Assembly (NCBI RefSeq): GCF_007752935.1
Contig: NZ_CP036319.1
Coordinates: 5,870,501-5,934,500, forward strand
Direction: 5' to 3'
Length of the DNA stretch: 64,000 bases
From: Crateriforma conspicua
Lineage (GTDB): Bacteria; Planctomycetota; Planctomycetia; Pirellulales; Pirellulaceae
Within the stretch, counting starts at the first letter, position 1. Every line of letters begins with the position of its first letter. The position numbers were made by a program, and so were the translations under genes. Positions 43,308 to 52,666 of the stretch are shown piece after piece. The notes under the pieces were generated by a model, which was not told the origin of the DNA, did no database searches, and saw only the letters and a program-made list of their open reading frames with translations.

Positions 43308-43655
43308 TCAGATCGCTTCCGGACCGCGTTCGCCGGTTCGGATCCGGACACAATCATCCATCGGCAAGACGAAGATTTTGCCGTCACCGATTTCACCGGT
43401 CTCGCTTGACCGGCCGCCGGCCAAAATCGCATCGACCGTCGGCTGGACAAAGTCTTCGTTGACGGCGATTTGCAGTTGGACTTTCCGCACCAGGCTGACA
43501 CCACCGGTGGACGGGCGGATCGCCGAGGTCTGACCTTTCTGGCGACCAAACCCCTGACAATCGACCACCGTCAATCGGTGAACTTCCACGTTGGTCAACG
43601 CTTCTTTGACGGCATCCAGTTTGGTCGGCTGGATGATGGCAATGATCAGTTTCAC
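43308..43655 (-). CDS. glnK: PII-type nitrogen regulatory protein, T-loop lacks Tyr51
   Basis: Trimeric signal-transduction protein sensing 2-oxoglutarate and ADP/ATP and controlling AmtB. 115 residues: MKLIIAIIQPTKLDAVKEALTNVEV, the T-loop KGQTSAIRPSTGG, then VRKVQLQIAV, IGDGKIFVLPMDDCVRIRTGERG. The fold motifs (FGRQKG; GDGKIFV; RIRTGERG) are intact. The T-loop position of the usual Tyr51 holds Ile and the whole loop differs from the classic HTELYRGAEY form, so uridylylation there is impossible. Because amtB is the neighbouring gene on the same strand, a GlnK-type role is likely. GTG start at 43655. The 680-bp gap and terminators separate it from amtB. Confidence 0.88.
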   Translation of the reverse strand: MKLIIAIIQPTKLDAVKEALTNVEVHRLTVVDCQGFGRQKGQTSAIRPSTGGVSLVRKVQLQIAVNEDFVQPTVDAILAGGRSSETGEIGDGKIFVLPMDDCVRIRTGERGPEAI

Positions 43656-44031
43656 GTTCGATCAGGTCGTCGAGGAACAGGTCGTCGGGATGCACACCGG
43701 GCCGTCCGGATGCTGCCAATCAATGCCGAGACGGCTCGGACGATCGACCTCGGCTGGGCACAGGCCAGTGGATGGCACGGGTGAAACAGTGGAAACCAGC
43801 AGGCATGGATCGGCAAGGGGACCGGGGCTTACGCCATTCTTCCGGACCTTGCGATCCAACGTGCAAGCGTTGCTTGATTCACCGCAATGCATGGGCCATG
43901 GACACGCGTGTCGGCCCCAACTGCGACGGGTGATCGGCAGCGTCGTGTGAGAGCCTTGGCCCCCCAGCGGCCACGCGATCGGCCCAGCAATCAGCAAAAA
44001 TTGCTCCATCAGATGCAGATCATCGGTGCAT

Positions 44032-44059
44032 AAAAAAAGCCCGGCTGGATCAGCCGAGC
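44032..44059 (-). terminator. Second intrinsic terminator downstream of amtB
   Basis: On the minus strand GCTCGGCTGATCCAGCCGGGC folds into a short stem-loop and is followed by seven T residues. It stands just after the first terminator, giving a tandem pair. Confidence 0.8.
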
Positions 44060-44061
44060 AG

Positions 44062-44117
44062 AAAAAAACCCCGACCCGCATCGGATGAGGCGGACATCCG
44101 ATGCGGGAAACCGGGGC
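44062..44117 (-). terminator. Strong intrinsic terminator downstream of amtB
   Basis: On the minus strand a 13-bp perfect stem (CCCGCATCGGATG and its complement) with outer CCCCG/CGGGG pairing is followed by seven T residues. It is the first terminator after the amtB stop, about 220 bases away. Confidence 0.88.
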
Positions 44118-44334
44118 CCTTCTGGCCCAGGCAAGAGCCGAGAAGTTCAAGCGAAACGCTTGGCCAAGGCCGTCACGTCTCGATGTTCAGCTAAACGGTT
44201 CGGTCGGAACCAGAACGCTTATCAATTCCGTTGCACTTCGCGTGCGAAGGAGTCCAACCGGGTGCCCCGCCGCCGTCGAATTCGAATCGACTGGCGACGG
44301 GGCGCGGTGGGTAGCTCCCAACATTCGCCTAGCC

Positions 44335-45843
44335 CTAGGCGATCGCCCCGCCGGCGACCGCATCGGACGGATAAGCGTGCATGCCGTGCTCGGAGATATC
44401 CAAGCCAGCTTGTTCTTCCTCAGGACTGACTCGCAGCATCCCGATGGCTTTCAAAACACCAAAGACAACCGACATGGTGACGAAGGCCCAAACACAGATC
44501 ACGACGGTCGCGATGACCTGAACCGTGATGAATCCGCCGCGGGTCATGTCGTCAGCCGGGATGTCGCCGAAGACGCCAGTGGCGATTCCGCCCCAGACGC
44601 CGCACAGACCGTGGACCGGCCATGCACCGACCGGATCGTCGATCTTCAGCTTGTCCAACAGGACGATTCCCAAAACGACCAGGGCACCACCGATGCCGCC
44701 GATCACCAAAGCTTCGAACTGGCCGACGCGGTCACAGTTAGCGGTGATGGCGACCAACCCGCCCAAAACGCCGTTCAGTGCCATGGTCAAGTCCGGCTTT
44801 CCGAACAGAGCCCAGCCCAAGATCATCGCCAACACGGCACCGGCCGAGGCCGCGATCGTCGTGGTCAAAGCAATGTAGGTGGTGGCTTCGGCATTCATCG
44901 CACCGCTGTAGGTCAGCTGACTGCCGGGGTTAAATCCGTACCATCCGATCCACAGGATGAAGACACCCAAAGCGGCGAACGCAATGTTGTGACCGGGGAT
45001 CGGAATACTCTTGCCGTCGGCACTGTACCGGCCCAAACGCGGCCCCAAGAAAATCGCACCGGCCAGGCCGGCGAACCCGCCGACCGCGTGCACCACGACA
45101 CTTCCGGCAAAGTCTTGGAAGCCCATCGCATCCAGGAACCCGCCGCCCCACTTCCAGGCACCACTGATTGGATAGATCAGGCCCGTCAAAATCGCACTGT
45201 AAATCAGGTAGGCACTAAACTTCATGCGTCCGGCAACCGAGCCCGAAACGATCGTTGCGGCCGTCGCGGCAAAGGCAACCTGGAACAGGAAGTCAGCCGA
45301 GTTACTGGCGTAGGCACCGTCGCTGTAGGTCGGTGCGGCGGCCCAAACTTCGGCACCGTCGACTTCTTCGACCTGGGCGTCACGGCTGATGAACGCCGAC
45401 GGCGATCCAAGATAACCGTCCGCGATCCAACTGCCCGGGTACATCAACGAGTACCCGATGAACAGATAAAGCAGAACGCCGACCGAGAGGTCCATGACGT
45501 TCTTGGCCAAAATGTTGACCGTGTTCTTGGCACTGTTCATCCCGACTTCGACCATGGCGAAGCCGGCCTGCATGAACAGGACCAACACGGCACACACGAA
45601 CATGATCAACGTATTGATCGTGTAATCGTTCGCATCGTCGTAGCTGAGGGCCGACACCTCATCACCAGCGTTCCAACCCGCCGGCGCTGAATCGGCGTCG
45701 CCGCCTGCGTCAGCTGCGTCGGCCTCCATGACCGAAGCGGCATCCTCCTGAGCCGAAGCAACTGTCGCAAGCGGCGCACCGACCCCCAACATCCCCACGA
45801 GGAGAGCGATCACGAGCCAATTGGCTCCAAACATGTTTCTCAT
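44335..45843 (-). CDS. amtB: Ammonium transporter AmtB with N-terminal signal
   Basis: Trimeric ammonium channel or transporter of the inner membrane. 502 residues: a cleavable signal-like N-terminus (NWLVIALLVGMLGVGAPLATVASA), a short acidic linker, then 11 expected helices. The twin-His pore residues occur in SVVVHAVGGFAGL and AWPVHGLCGVWGG; also seen are GFAMVEVGMNSAKNTVNILAKN, the WIGWYGFNPGSQL block and the C-terminal KAIGMLRVSPEEEQAGLDISEHGMHAYP, which carries the region contacted by PII proteins. ATG 45843 with AAGGCGAGA upstream is preferred to an adjacent TTG. The PII gene lies downstream on the same strand; the pair is expected to be co-regulated by nitrogen, though no operator is evident. 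Confidence 0.94.
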   Translation of the reverse strand: MRNMFGANWLVIALLVGMLGVGAPLATVASAQEDAASVMEADAADAGGDADSAPAGWNAGDEVSALSYDDANDYTINTLIMFVCAVLVLFMQAGFAMVEVGMNSAKNTVNILAKNVMDLSVGVLLYLFIGYSLMYPGSWIADGYLGSPSAFISRDAQVEEVDGAEVWAAAPTYSDGAYASNSADFLFQVAFAATAATIVSGSVAGRMKFSAYLIYSAILTGLIYPISGAWKWGGGFLDAMGFQDFAGSVVVHAVGGFAGLAGAIFLGPRLGRYSADGKSIPIPGHNIAFAALGVFILWIGWYGFNPGSQLTYSGAMNAEATTYIALTTTIAASAGAVLAMILGWALFGKPDLTMALNGVLGGLVAITANCDRVGQFEALVIGGIGGALVVLGIVLLDKLKIDDPVGAWPVHGLCGVWGGIATGVFGDIPADDMTRGGFITVQVIATVVICVWAFVTMSVVFGVLKAIGMLRVSPEEEQAGLDISEHGMHAYPSDAVAGGAIA

Positions 45844-46576
45844 CAAATCTCGCCTTCAACACATGATGTGAATTGGTTGAAGCGAGCGGCACGAGTGAAG
45901 CCTTACGCTCGCTTCGAAAACAAAACGGATGAGCGAATCTCCGTCGATCCACACCGTCGGCCCCTGCCCGGGCCATCCATCGAATCGCTCGAAAGCCGAC
46001 GACGGAAGTATCTTCTGATCAACGCTCGACGGGTTTGCTTGGCACGTCGCGAGCCACTGGGATGTGCCAAATCAAAAAACGAATCACAAGTCACTGAAGG
46101 CAAAGCACTTAGGTTTTTGAATTTTTTCTAAAGACCGTCGGAACAGCCCTCAGGAGGCTCCCCTCACTGCCCAAACAACAGGCAGCGCCGCCCGCCTCAA
46201 CGCCCAAAAAGCATGCACACCGGCGTCAGCCGCCTGGAACATCCTTTTGAACCGGCAAATCGCGGACTCTGCACTAAACGCCCCGAAGGGAAAAACGGCC
46301 ACCACAAATGCAGGGCTGCTTAAGAAGTTGGCGGTCGGCCGCATCATCGGCAGGTCGTTCCGAGCGATATCGGTGGGGCCGATGGGAGCGTGTCGAGCTT
46401 CCAATCACCAACCCCGACCGCCGGTGGGGCGTGACGGTACGGCCCCAGGCCACCGAACCCCACAAAAAAAGCCACCGCCCGGATCCGGAGATCTGGACGG
46501 TGGCCTGATTCATTCATTCGTTGCCGGATCAATCCGGGCGAACACTTCTCGGGCGAGTCACCCGAGCATCGGCAGC
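45844..46576. other. Intergenic stretch upstream of amtB and after porin 1
   Basis: About 730 bases. It includes the terminator of the porin gene at 46464-46504 and presumably the amtB promoter. A TGGCAC element occurs upstream of amtB, but no matching -12 element follows, so no sigma54 promoter is called. No gene is supported. Confidence 0.45.
46464..46504 (-). terminator. Intrinsic terminator of the first porin gene
   Basis: On the minus strand GCCACCGTCC...GGGCGGTGGC forms a GC-rich stem followed by seven T residues, about 75 bases past the stop. Confidence 0.85.
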
Positions 46577-47893
46577 TTAGAACAAGAAGATCGTGTCGAT
46601 GCCGAAAGTGAATTGATCGTCATCGCTGTTTTCCAGGATGTCGGTCGGATCGCCATCGACCCAGTCCCAGCGGATTTCCGGACGAACCAGAACGTTGGCG
46701 TGCGGCTTGTAGTTCACACCGCTGGTCAACGCGTAGATGTCGTTGTCGGTGTTGAACACGCCGGCGTCGGCTTGGTACCACTCGAATCGAGTTCCCACGG
46801 CCCAGCAGTCGCTGAGGGTGTAAATCAGGTACTGGTTGATGCCGAAGGTGTCACGAACGGTCGCGCCGTCGATGTCTTCGGTGTCCAACAAGTCCGACTG
46901 GAAGATGTACTGCAGATTGTCGCTGACCGCGTAGTCGGCGACGATCGAGTGCATGTATCCGTTTTCGCCACGTCCAACCACACCGTCGACAACGCGGTTG
47001 ATGTTGCCGTCACCGAAACGTCCGCCGACGGTCGCGTAGGTGACCGTCAGGCTATCGGTCAGACCGACCGAAACGCCGCCCAAGAAGGCATCACCGTTGT
47101 CTTCGAAACCACTGTCCCAGCCGAAGACATATCCGCCCATCACGCTGACGTGATCGCCGACGTTGTAGGTCGCCAGAGCACCGGTGTGGGTGAACGGCTC
47201 GCTGTTGTACATCGTGTACGCGTGGCTGTAGAAGAAGTTGTCCGGGGCGGTAACGACTTCCCATCCAATGATGGTGTAGAAGTGACCGGCCTTGACCGAC
47301 AAATCGCCGTAGCCAGCTTCGACATACAGCTGGGGCATGGCGTGACCGTAGTCGGTGCCGTTATCCCAGTCGTTGTCCCAATGATTGTTCGCGATACCGA
47401 ACGCTTGGGTGTCTTGCGAGTCGGTACCGTAGACGTAGTCGATGCGACCACCGATATCGAAACCGTTGGAGGTATCGATCGCCTTTTCAGCGTACAACCA
47501 AGCTTGGTGCAGCTGATATTCGTCCGGGCGACTGTTGAACAGTGGCAAAGCGGCGGTGTGGTAACCCATTTGGACCCAACCGCCGATGCTGAACCCTTCG
47601 TATTCACCGAACAGGGTGAAGGGATCGCCAAGATCGCATTCGCCACCGAGGCATCCACCGCCCAGGCATCCACCCATGCCACAGCCGCTATCGCATCCGC
47701 TGTCACAGCCGCATGAGGGCAGTCCATCGCAGCCGCCCATGTCGCAAGCCGACATGTCGACGTCACAGCCGGTTTCACAGTGACCGACTTGCTGAACACC
47801 ATTGTCTTGGTAGTAACCAGATTGCACTCCGGCGGCCGATGCGGTTGTTCCACAACAAATCGCGGCCAAGAGAGCGAGTTTGCTCAATTTCAT
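46577..47893 (-). CDS. OmpL-like beta-barrel porin (BBP2 type), paralog 1
   Basis: 438 residues: a Sec signal (MKLSKLALLAAICCGTTASA), then a Cys-rich patch with 11 cysteines between residues 39 and 86 in a Gly/Asp-rich setting (CDSGCDSGCGMGGC). An outer-membrane beta-barrel of the porin-2/OmpL-like family follows, starting FTLFGEYEGFSIGGWVQMGYHTAALPLFNSRPDEYQLHQAWLYAEKAID. Alternating aromatic/glycine strands run to the terminal DQFTFGIDTIFLF, whose last Phe fits BAM recognition. Function: diffusion pore, substrate unknown. GGGGAG stands upstream of ATG 47893. A close paralog follows at 48593-49912. Confidence 0.9.
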   Translation of the reverse strand: MKLSKLALLAAICCGTTASAAGVQSGYYQDNGVQQVGHCETGCDVDMSACDMGGCDGLPSCGCDSGCDSGCGMGGCLGGGCLGGECDLGDPFTLFGEYEGFSIGGWVQMGYHTAALPLFNSRPDEYQLHQAWLYAEKAIDTSNGFDIGGRIDYVYGTDSQDTQAFGIANNHWDNDWDNGTDYGHAMPQLYVEAGYGDLSVKAGHFYTIIGWEVVTAPDNFFYSHAYTMYNSEPFTHTGALATYNVGDHVSVMGGYVFGWDSGFEDNGDAFLGGVSVGLTDSLTVTYATVGGRFGDGNINRVVDGVVGRGENGYMHSIVADYAVSDNLQYIFQSDLLDTEDIDGATVRDTFGINQYLIYTLSDCWAVGTRFEWYQADAGVFNTDNDIYALTSGVNYKPHANVLVRPEIRWDWVDGDPTDILENSDDDQFTFGIDTIFLF

Positions 47894-48592
47894 CCGTTGG
47901 ACTCCCCATCCATGTGTTTGGCAGCACGCAAAACAATCCGCATCAAGGAAACCGATTCCTGGCCGCGGAATTCATCGCAACAACTGCCGGCCGCATTGCA
48001 GGACATCGTGTCCTGTTTCACGGCGGGCCAGACCGGCGTCTTTCGTGTGGTCTCCACCTGAAAGAATCAACGTGATCCTTCAGCCACAAGAGCGACGCCG
48101 GCGAATTTCCTAAGGAGCGTATCGACCGGGAAATTCGTCAAAGTTCATCGCAGTGTTGGAACTGGTGCGAACGATTTGTCCGTCACGGCCGGAATTTGGC
48201 AAGCTGTACCGGTTAAGCGAAGTTTCCCTCGGCCCCGATCGAGACCGCCGATCGCCCCAATCAACCGGCGCATGAAAAAACCGCGTGTCACCGGAGATGG
48301 ATGACACGCGGTCGAAGATATCGGTCAGAGCTTTCTGTCGTTCCGGCCCGAGTTGCCTGATGGTCGGATCAGCAGGAATTCGTCGTGTGGAGAAGACGTT
48401 GAAGCTTCCTCCAGGCAGTTCAGTTGACAGCGACAAGACGCCGGGGCGGATGGGGAGTTTCACCGGTGGCGTTGCTTGCCACCGAACTCCTCGCGGCCGG
48501 ACGCCCGGGCCGAAGACACCTGTGAAGGGTGGTTCGCCCGGGCCAAAGCCCACATTCCGTACACCTAGCCTCTGTATCTATGCCACTGGGGC
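47894..48592. other. Intergenic region between the two porin genes
   Basis: About 700 bases. It contains the terminator for the second porin (48269-48314) and the promoter region for the first. A minus-strand frame of 147 codons (48110-48553) crosses that terminator and has no family features, so it is not called. Confidence 0.5.
48269..48314 (-). terminator. Intrinsic terminator of the second porin gene
   Basis: On the minus strand ACCGCGTGTCA...TGACACGCGGT is a perfect 11-bp stem followed by six T residues. It lies about 280 bases past the porin stop, so the 3' untranslated region is long. Confidence 0.85.
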
Positions 48593-49912
48593 CTAGAACA
48601 GGAAGATCGTGTCCATACCGAAGGTGAACTGGTCGTCGTCATCGTTCTCCAGAATTCCGGTCGGATCGCCGTCAACCCAGTCCCAGCGGACTTCGGGACG
48701 AATGATCACGTTGGCATTCGGCTTGTAGTTGATGCCGCTGGTCCAAGCGTAGACATCGTTGTCGGTGTTGAACACACCAGCGTCGGCTTGATACCACTCG
48801 AAACGAGTTCCCAGAGCCCAGCAGTCGTTGATCGAGTAGATCAAGTACTGGTTGATGCCGAAGGTGTCACGAACGGTCGCGCCGTCGATGTCTTCGGTGT
48901 CCAACAAGTCCGACTGGAAGATGTACTGCAGATTGTCGCTGACCGCGTAGTCGGCGACGATCGAGTGCATGTATCCGTTTTCGCCACGACCGACCGTTGC
49001 TGGCGGTCCGGGATCGACGCGGTTGATGTTGCCATCACCGAAACGTCCGCCAACGGTCGCGTAGGTGACCGTCAGGTTGTCGGTCAGACCGGCCGAAATC
49101 CCGCCCAAGAAGGCGTCGCCGTTGTCTTCGAAACCGCTGTCCCAGCCCATGACGTATCCGCCGTAGAAGGTCAGGTCATCGGTCGCGTTGTAGGTCGCCA
49201 GAGCACCGGTGTGGGTGAACGGCTCGCTGTTGTACATCGTGTACGCGTGGCTGTAGAAGAAGTTGTCCGGGGCGGTAACGACTTCCCATCCGATGATGGT
49301 GTAGAAGTGACCAGCCTTGACCGACAAATCGCCGTAGCCAGCTTCAACGTACAACTGGGGCAGGGCGTGACCGTAATCGGCACCGTTGTCCCAGCCGTTA
49401 TCCCAGTGATCGTTGGCGATACCGAACGCTTGAGTGTCTTGCGAATCGGTACCGTAGATGTAATCGATGCGACCACCGATGTCGAAACCACACGAGGTGT
49501 CGATCGCTTTTTCGGCGTACAACCAAGCTTGGTGCAGCTGAACTTCGTCGGGACGGCTGTTGAACAGCGGCAGGGCAGCCGTGTGGTAGCCCATTTGCAA
49601 CCATCCGCCGACCGAGATTCCGCCGTACTCGCCGAACAGCGTGAACGGATCGTCGTGGCAGCAGTCGCCACAAAGTCCCAGTCCGCCCAGGTTGCAGCCC
49701 AGCGAATCGCAGCCGCTGTCACATCCGCTGTCGCAACCCAGGTCGCATCCGACCGGTTCGCAACCACAGGTGATTTCGCCGCAAGGATCACAGCTGTCAC
49801 AGCTGTCGCTAAAGCAACCGACTTGAGCAATCGTGCCGTTGCCGGCCATAGCTTGCCCGGCAGTCAGGCCACAGGCCAATGCCGCCAGCATTGCAAGTTT
49901 AGAAAGTTTCAT
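48593..49912 (-). CDS. OmpL-like beta-barrel porin, paralog 2
   Basis: 439 residues, closely similar to the product of 46577-47893 over the barrel (GGWLQMGYHTAALPLFNSRPDEVQLHQAWLYAEKAID; DFGIGGRIDY; QFTFGMDTIFLF at the end). The signal is MKLSKLAMLAALACGLTAGQAMAG. The N-terminal Cys-rich module differs, with 14 cysteines between residues 33 and 85 including CDPCGEITCGCEPVGC. One barrel loop has an insertion (NRVDPGPPATVGRGENGYM) absent in paralog 1. ATG 49912 follows GGGGAG. The frame is open further upstream, but that extension does not look coding. Tandem duplication of an ancestral gene, with divergence mainly in the Cys-rich module and some loops. Confidence 0.9.
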   Translation of the reverse strand: MKLSKLAMLAALACGLTAGQAMAGNGTIAQVGCFSDSCDSCDPCGEITCGCEPVGCDLGCDSGCDSGCDSLGCNLGGLGLCGDCCHDDPFTLFGEYGGISVGGWLQMGYHTAALPLFNSRPDEVQLHQAWLYAEKAIDTSCGFDIGGRIDYIYGTDSQDTQAFGIANDHWDNGWDNGADYGHALPQLYVEAGYGDLSVKAGHFYTIIGWEVVTAPDNFFYSHAYTMYNSEPFTHTGALATYNATDDLTFYGGYVMGWDSGFEDNGDAFLGGISAGLTDNLTVTYATVGGRFGDGNINRVDPGPPATVGRGENGYMHSIVADYAVSDNLQYIFQSDLLDTEDIDGATVRDTFGINQYLIYSINDCWALGTRFEWYQADAGVFNTDNDVYAWTSGINYKPNANVIIRPEVRWDWVDGDPTGILENDDDDQFTFGMDTIFLF

Positions 49913-50432
49913 TAGTTCCGAACTCCCCATTCGTGAAACGTAGTGGTCGCAGGGCACCTTCCGTGGCACCGGGTTCTGATCGCTCGATCGATCCCCGTTG
50001 GACCCTTCACGCCCAGCTTTACGGGAAAGCCGTCGCGTCGGTCCGCGAGACAGTTGTCTCTTCGGCCAGCGGCCTGAATCACAAAGGCTGTCGGATGTGG
50101 TCCGTGACCTCGTTCGTCCGACACCGATGCAATTCTTTCCGCACCCTAACGTCAGGAATCCGTATCGACCTCCGACCGGACGCTTCAGGGATTTGTTCGA
50201 AAACTGAGCGATGATTTGGCACCGGGCGGTTCGTTCAGTACGAGCTCCGTTGACCTTGCCGATTGATCCGATTTCATCGATTTTTCCAGACAGCCCCAGC
50301 CTGTTTCGGGGATCGATTGACCACACCACTCCCCCTTCCTGACGCTCCGCCTTTCGGGGATTTCGTCGTTCGGGCAAACTGTTTGCCCTAGTATGCCGCT
50401 TGATCCCCAATCTGATGCCCGAGTGATCGACC
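49913..50432. other. Divergent intergenic region before ftsY
   Basis: About 520 bases between porin 2 (minus) and ftsY (plus). It should hold both promoters. No conserved pair of boxes or other gene could be identified with confidence. Confidence 0.4.
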
Positions 50433-51422
50433 ATGGCCTTTTGGCGTTCCGAAAAGAAATCCGACAAGGAATCTTCCCAGCCGACCTCGTCCGCCGACGA
50501 CGGTGGATCGGGAGGTCTGCTGTCTCGAATGCGGGGCGGGCTGCAAAAAACGCGTCGCGTGCTGAACACGGACATCCGCGACCTGTTCAAAAGCGAAGGC
50601 AGTCTGGTCGACGACGCCTTGCTGGAACAGTTATTCGCCCGACTGGTCCGCACCGACATGGGCGGAGGACCGGCGGCCAAGATCCGCGATGAAATCGCCA
50701 AACAGTACCGCGGACGTGTCGTTCAACTGGACGAAATCCTGCAGACCATTGCCGATCAGACTCGGCAGATGCTGGAACAAGAACACACCGACATTCAAAC
50801 CGCCGACCAACCGCCCACGGTGATTCTGGTCGTCGGCGTCAACGGAAGCGGTAAAACCACCTCCATCGGTAAACTTGCCAATCACTTTCACCGATCGGGC
50901 AAGAAGGTCGTCTTGGGGGCCGGCGATACATTCCGCGCCGCAGCGGTCGAACAATTGGTGATCTGGTCCCAGCGGATCGGATGCGACATCGTCACCGGCA
51001 AACCGCAAGCCGATCCTGCCAGCGTCGCCTATCAGACCGTCCAGCAGGCCGGCGAAACCAACGCCGATATCGCCATCATCGATACGGCAGGTCGCCTGCA
51101 GACCCAAAGCAATTTGATGCAGGAACTGCAGAAGATTCGCACCGTGATCGGAAAGAAACTGGAAGCCGCACCGCACGAGGTCTTGTTGGTGCTCGATGCG
51201 ACCGCCGGCCAGAACGCGATCAGCCAGGCCAAAGGCTTCAGCGAAGCGGCCGGATGCACCGGCATCGTGCTGGCAAAGTTGGATGGTTCCGCCAAAGGCG
51301 GCGTGGTCCTGCCGATCCGCGAACAATTCGGGTTGCCGGTGAAGTTTGTCGGACTTGGCGAAGGCATCGACGACTTGGTGAAGTTCGACCCGGCGGCGTT
51401 CGCCGAAGGCCTGTTCAGCTGA
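50433..51422 (+). CDS. ftsY: Signal recognition particle receptor FtsY
   Basis: GTPase that docks SRP-ribosome complexes at the membrane. 329 residues: a short variable, charged A-domain (RSEKKSDKESSQPTSSADDGG), the four-helix N domain (LLSRMRGGLQKTRRVLNTDIRDLF), and the G domain with G1 VVGVNGSGKTTSIGKLAN, the insert DTFRAAAVEQL, G3 IIDTAGRLQTQSNLM and G4 LAKLDGSAKGGVVLPI, followed by VKFVGLGEGIDDLVKFD. All catalytic motifs are intact. ATG 50433. The A domain is much shorter than in E. coli, as in many other bacteria. Confidence 0.96.
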   Translation: MAFWRSEKKSDKESSQPTSSADDGGSGGLLSRMRGGLQKTRRVLNTDIRDLFKSEGSLVDDALLEQLFARLVRTDMGGGPAAKIRDEIAKQYRGRVVQLDEILQTIADQTRQMLEQEHTDIQTADQPPTVILVVGVNGSGKTTSIGKLANHFHRSGKKVVLGAGDTFRAAAVEQLVIWSQRIGCDIVTGKPQADPASVAYQTVQQAGETNADIAIIDTAGRLQTQSNLMQELQKIRTVIGKKLEAAPHEVLLVLDATAGQNAISQAKGFSEAAGCTGIVLAKLDGSAKGGVVLPIREQFGLPVKFVGLGEGIDDLVKFDPAAFAEGLFS

Positions 51423-51503
51423 CCCGTTCAATGGCGGGCGAAGGGACGCCTGTAAACACGATCCTGATTTCTTTGACGCTTATCCATCGGCGACTCTTTC
51501 ATC

Positions 51504-52085
51504 ATGCTTCACCTGCAATCCGAATCGGCAAAGCGTTGGTTGGCCCAGGTCGACCAATCGCTTGACGAGATCCTGATCGATCATGCCCACTGTGAACGCA
51601 AAGCCGCTTCGACGGCAATGAACCTGATGAACGCGTACACGGACAATCGGCCGCTGTGCGTGGAGATGACTCGCATCGTCGAAGAAGAACTCGAACACTT
51701 CCATATGGTGTTGGACGTTTTGGATGCTCGAGGCATCCCTTTTCGCCGACTGGCGTCGGGCCCTTACGGCCGCAAGCTGAACCAATTGGTCCGTCCCAGT
51801 GAACCACTGCGAGCGGTCGATCGTTTGCTGGTCGCTTCGCTGATCGAGGCGCGCAGTTGCGAACGGTTCCGCTTGCTGGCCGACCACGTTCGGCAGCGTG
51901 ATAGCGAATTGGCCGACTTTTACGCCGGTCTGTTCGAAAGCGAAGCCCGGCATCACACCACCTATGTACAAATCGCCGAACACTTTCAACCACGCGATTG
52001 TGTCCGCCAGCGTTTGGACGAATTATCGGCTCAAGAAGCCGAGATCATCGCCGGCGGCTGCGACCTGCCACGGATGCATAGCTAA
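51504..52085 (+). CDS. miaE: tRNA-(ms2io6A37) hydroxylase
   Basis: Non-heme di-iron monooxygenase that hydroxylates the isopentenyl group on A37 of tRNAs reading U-starting codons. 193 residues, all helical. Iron ligands fit the ferritin-like pattern: LIDHAHCERKAASTAMNLM, IVEEELEHFHMVLDVL, LIEARSCERFRLLADH and FESEARHHTTYVQIAEHF. Family blocks SGPYGRKLNQLVR and SAQEAEIIAG are present. ATG 51504. Located 80 bases after ftsY in the same direction. Confidence 0.92.
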   Translation: MLHLQSESAKRWLAQVDQSLDEILIDHAHCERKAASTAMNLMNAYTDNRPLCVEMTRIVEEELEHFHMVLDVLDARGIPFRRLASGPYGRKLNQLVRPSEPLRAVDRLLVASLIEARSCERFRLLADHVRQRDSELADFYAGLFESEARHHTTYVQIAEHFQPRDCVRQRLDELSAQEAEIIAGGCDLPRMHS

Positions 52086-52666
52086 CCCGCGTGATCCCTT
52101 TTCTGGGATGACGTCGGCCCGACGCATGACCAGCCCAAGGGGATCCGACATCTTTGTTCGATGGACGTCCGACTAAATGTCCATCCCATAGCCGGACGCC
52201 AGTTGCTGGATTGTCCGCGGTGCCCCGCTATCGTTGCGGGGTGTTTCACATGGTCACGCTTGGGATCGATCAACGCATCAGCACGGATCGCCGGGCGCAT
52301 GCCAGGACCACGTTTCACGGTCCGCCACCAACTTTGATGAATCCGTTGAAAGGATCCATTCAACAGACACGCCGATGACTTCGGCGGCGCGACGCCGTAC
52401 CGTTGATGTGCCGGACGATCCGACGCGAATCGGTGTCGTCTTTTAGTCAAAGAAAATCAACCAACGCTTCAGGGACACCGAAGCGTTTTCGTCGCTGGAA
52501 GTTGCCCAACGATTCGCTGCCTATCCAAGGCATATCATCGCCGCGTCCCGTGCCGCGGCGGTGATCGCTCAAAGCGATCGCTTAGTTGACATCCGTGACC
52601 AACCGGAGGATCCGGTTTCCTATTTTTCAGACCGCCCGGTCCGTGCGAAAAATGGAGTACCGCATC
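52086..52666. other. Non-coding stretch between miaE and a secreted protein
   Basis: About 580 bases with no recognised gene. GC content appears ordinary. A GGAG near 52654 serves as the ribosome binding site of the next gene. Nothing else can be supported. Confidence 0.4.

Larger units (their letters stand above)
43656..44334. other. Intergenic stretch between amtB and the PII gene
   Basis: About 680 bases with two intrinsic terminators behind amtB (44062-44117 and 44032-44059) and no convincing gene. The PII gene therefore probably starts from its own promoter inside this stretch. No clear promoter could be picked out. Confidence 0.5.

Noticed and set aside
44101-45690. Plus-strand frame of 529 codons opposite amtB
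   Set aside because: Composition is Asp/Gln/Arg-rich without domains, typical of an antisense shadow, and amtB is certain on the other strand.
46030-46080. TGGCAC element upstream of amtB as a sigma54 promoter
   Set aside because: The -24 half is present on the minus strand, but no GC-type -12 element follows at the required distance.
48110-48553. 147-codon minus-strand frame in the gap between the porin genes
   Set aside because: It runs through the strong terminator at 48269-48314 and has no domain or signal, so translation is unlikely.
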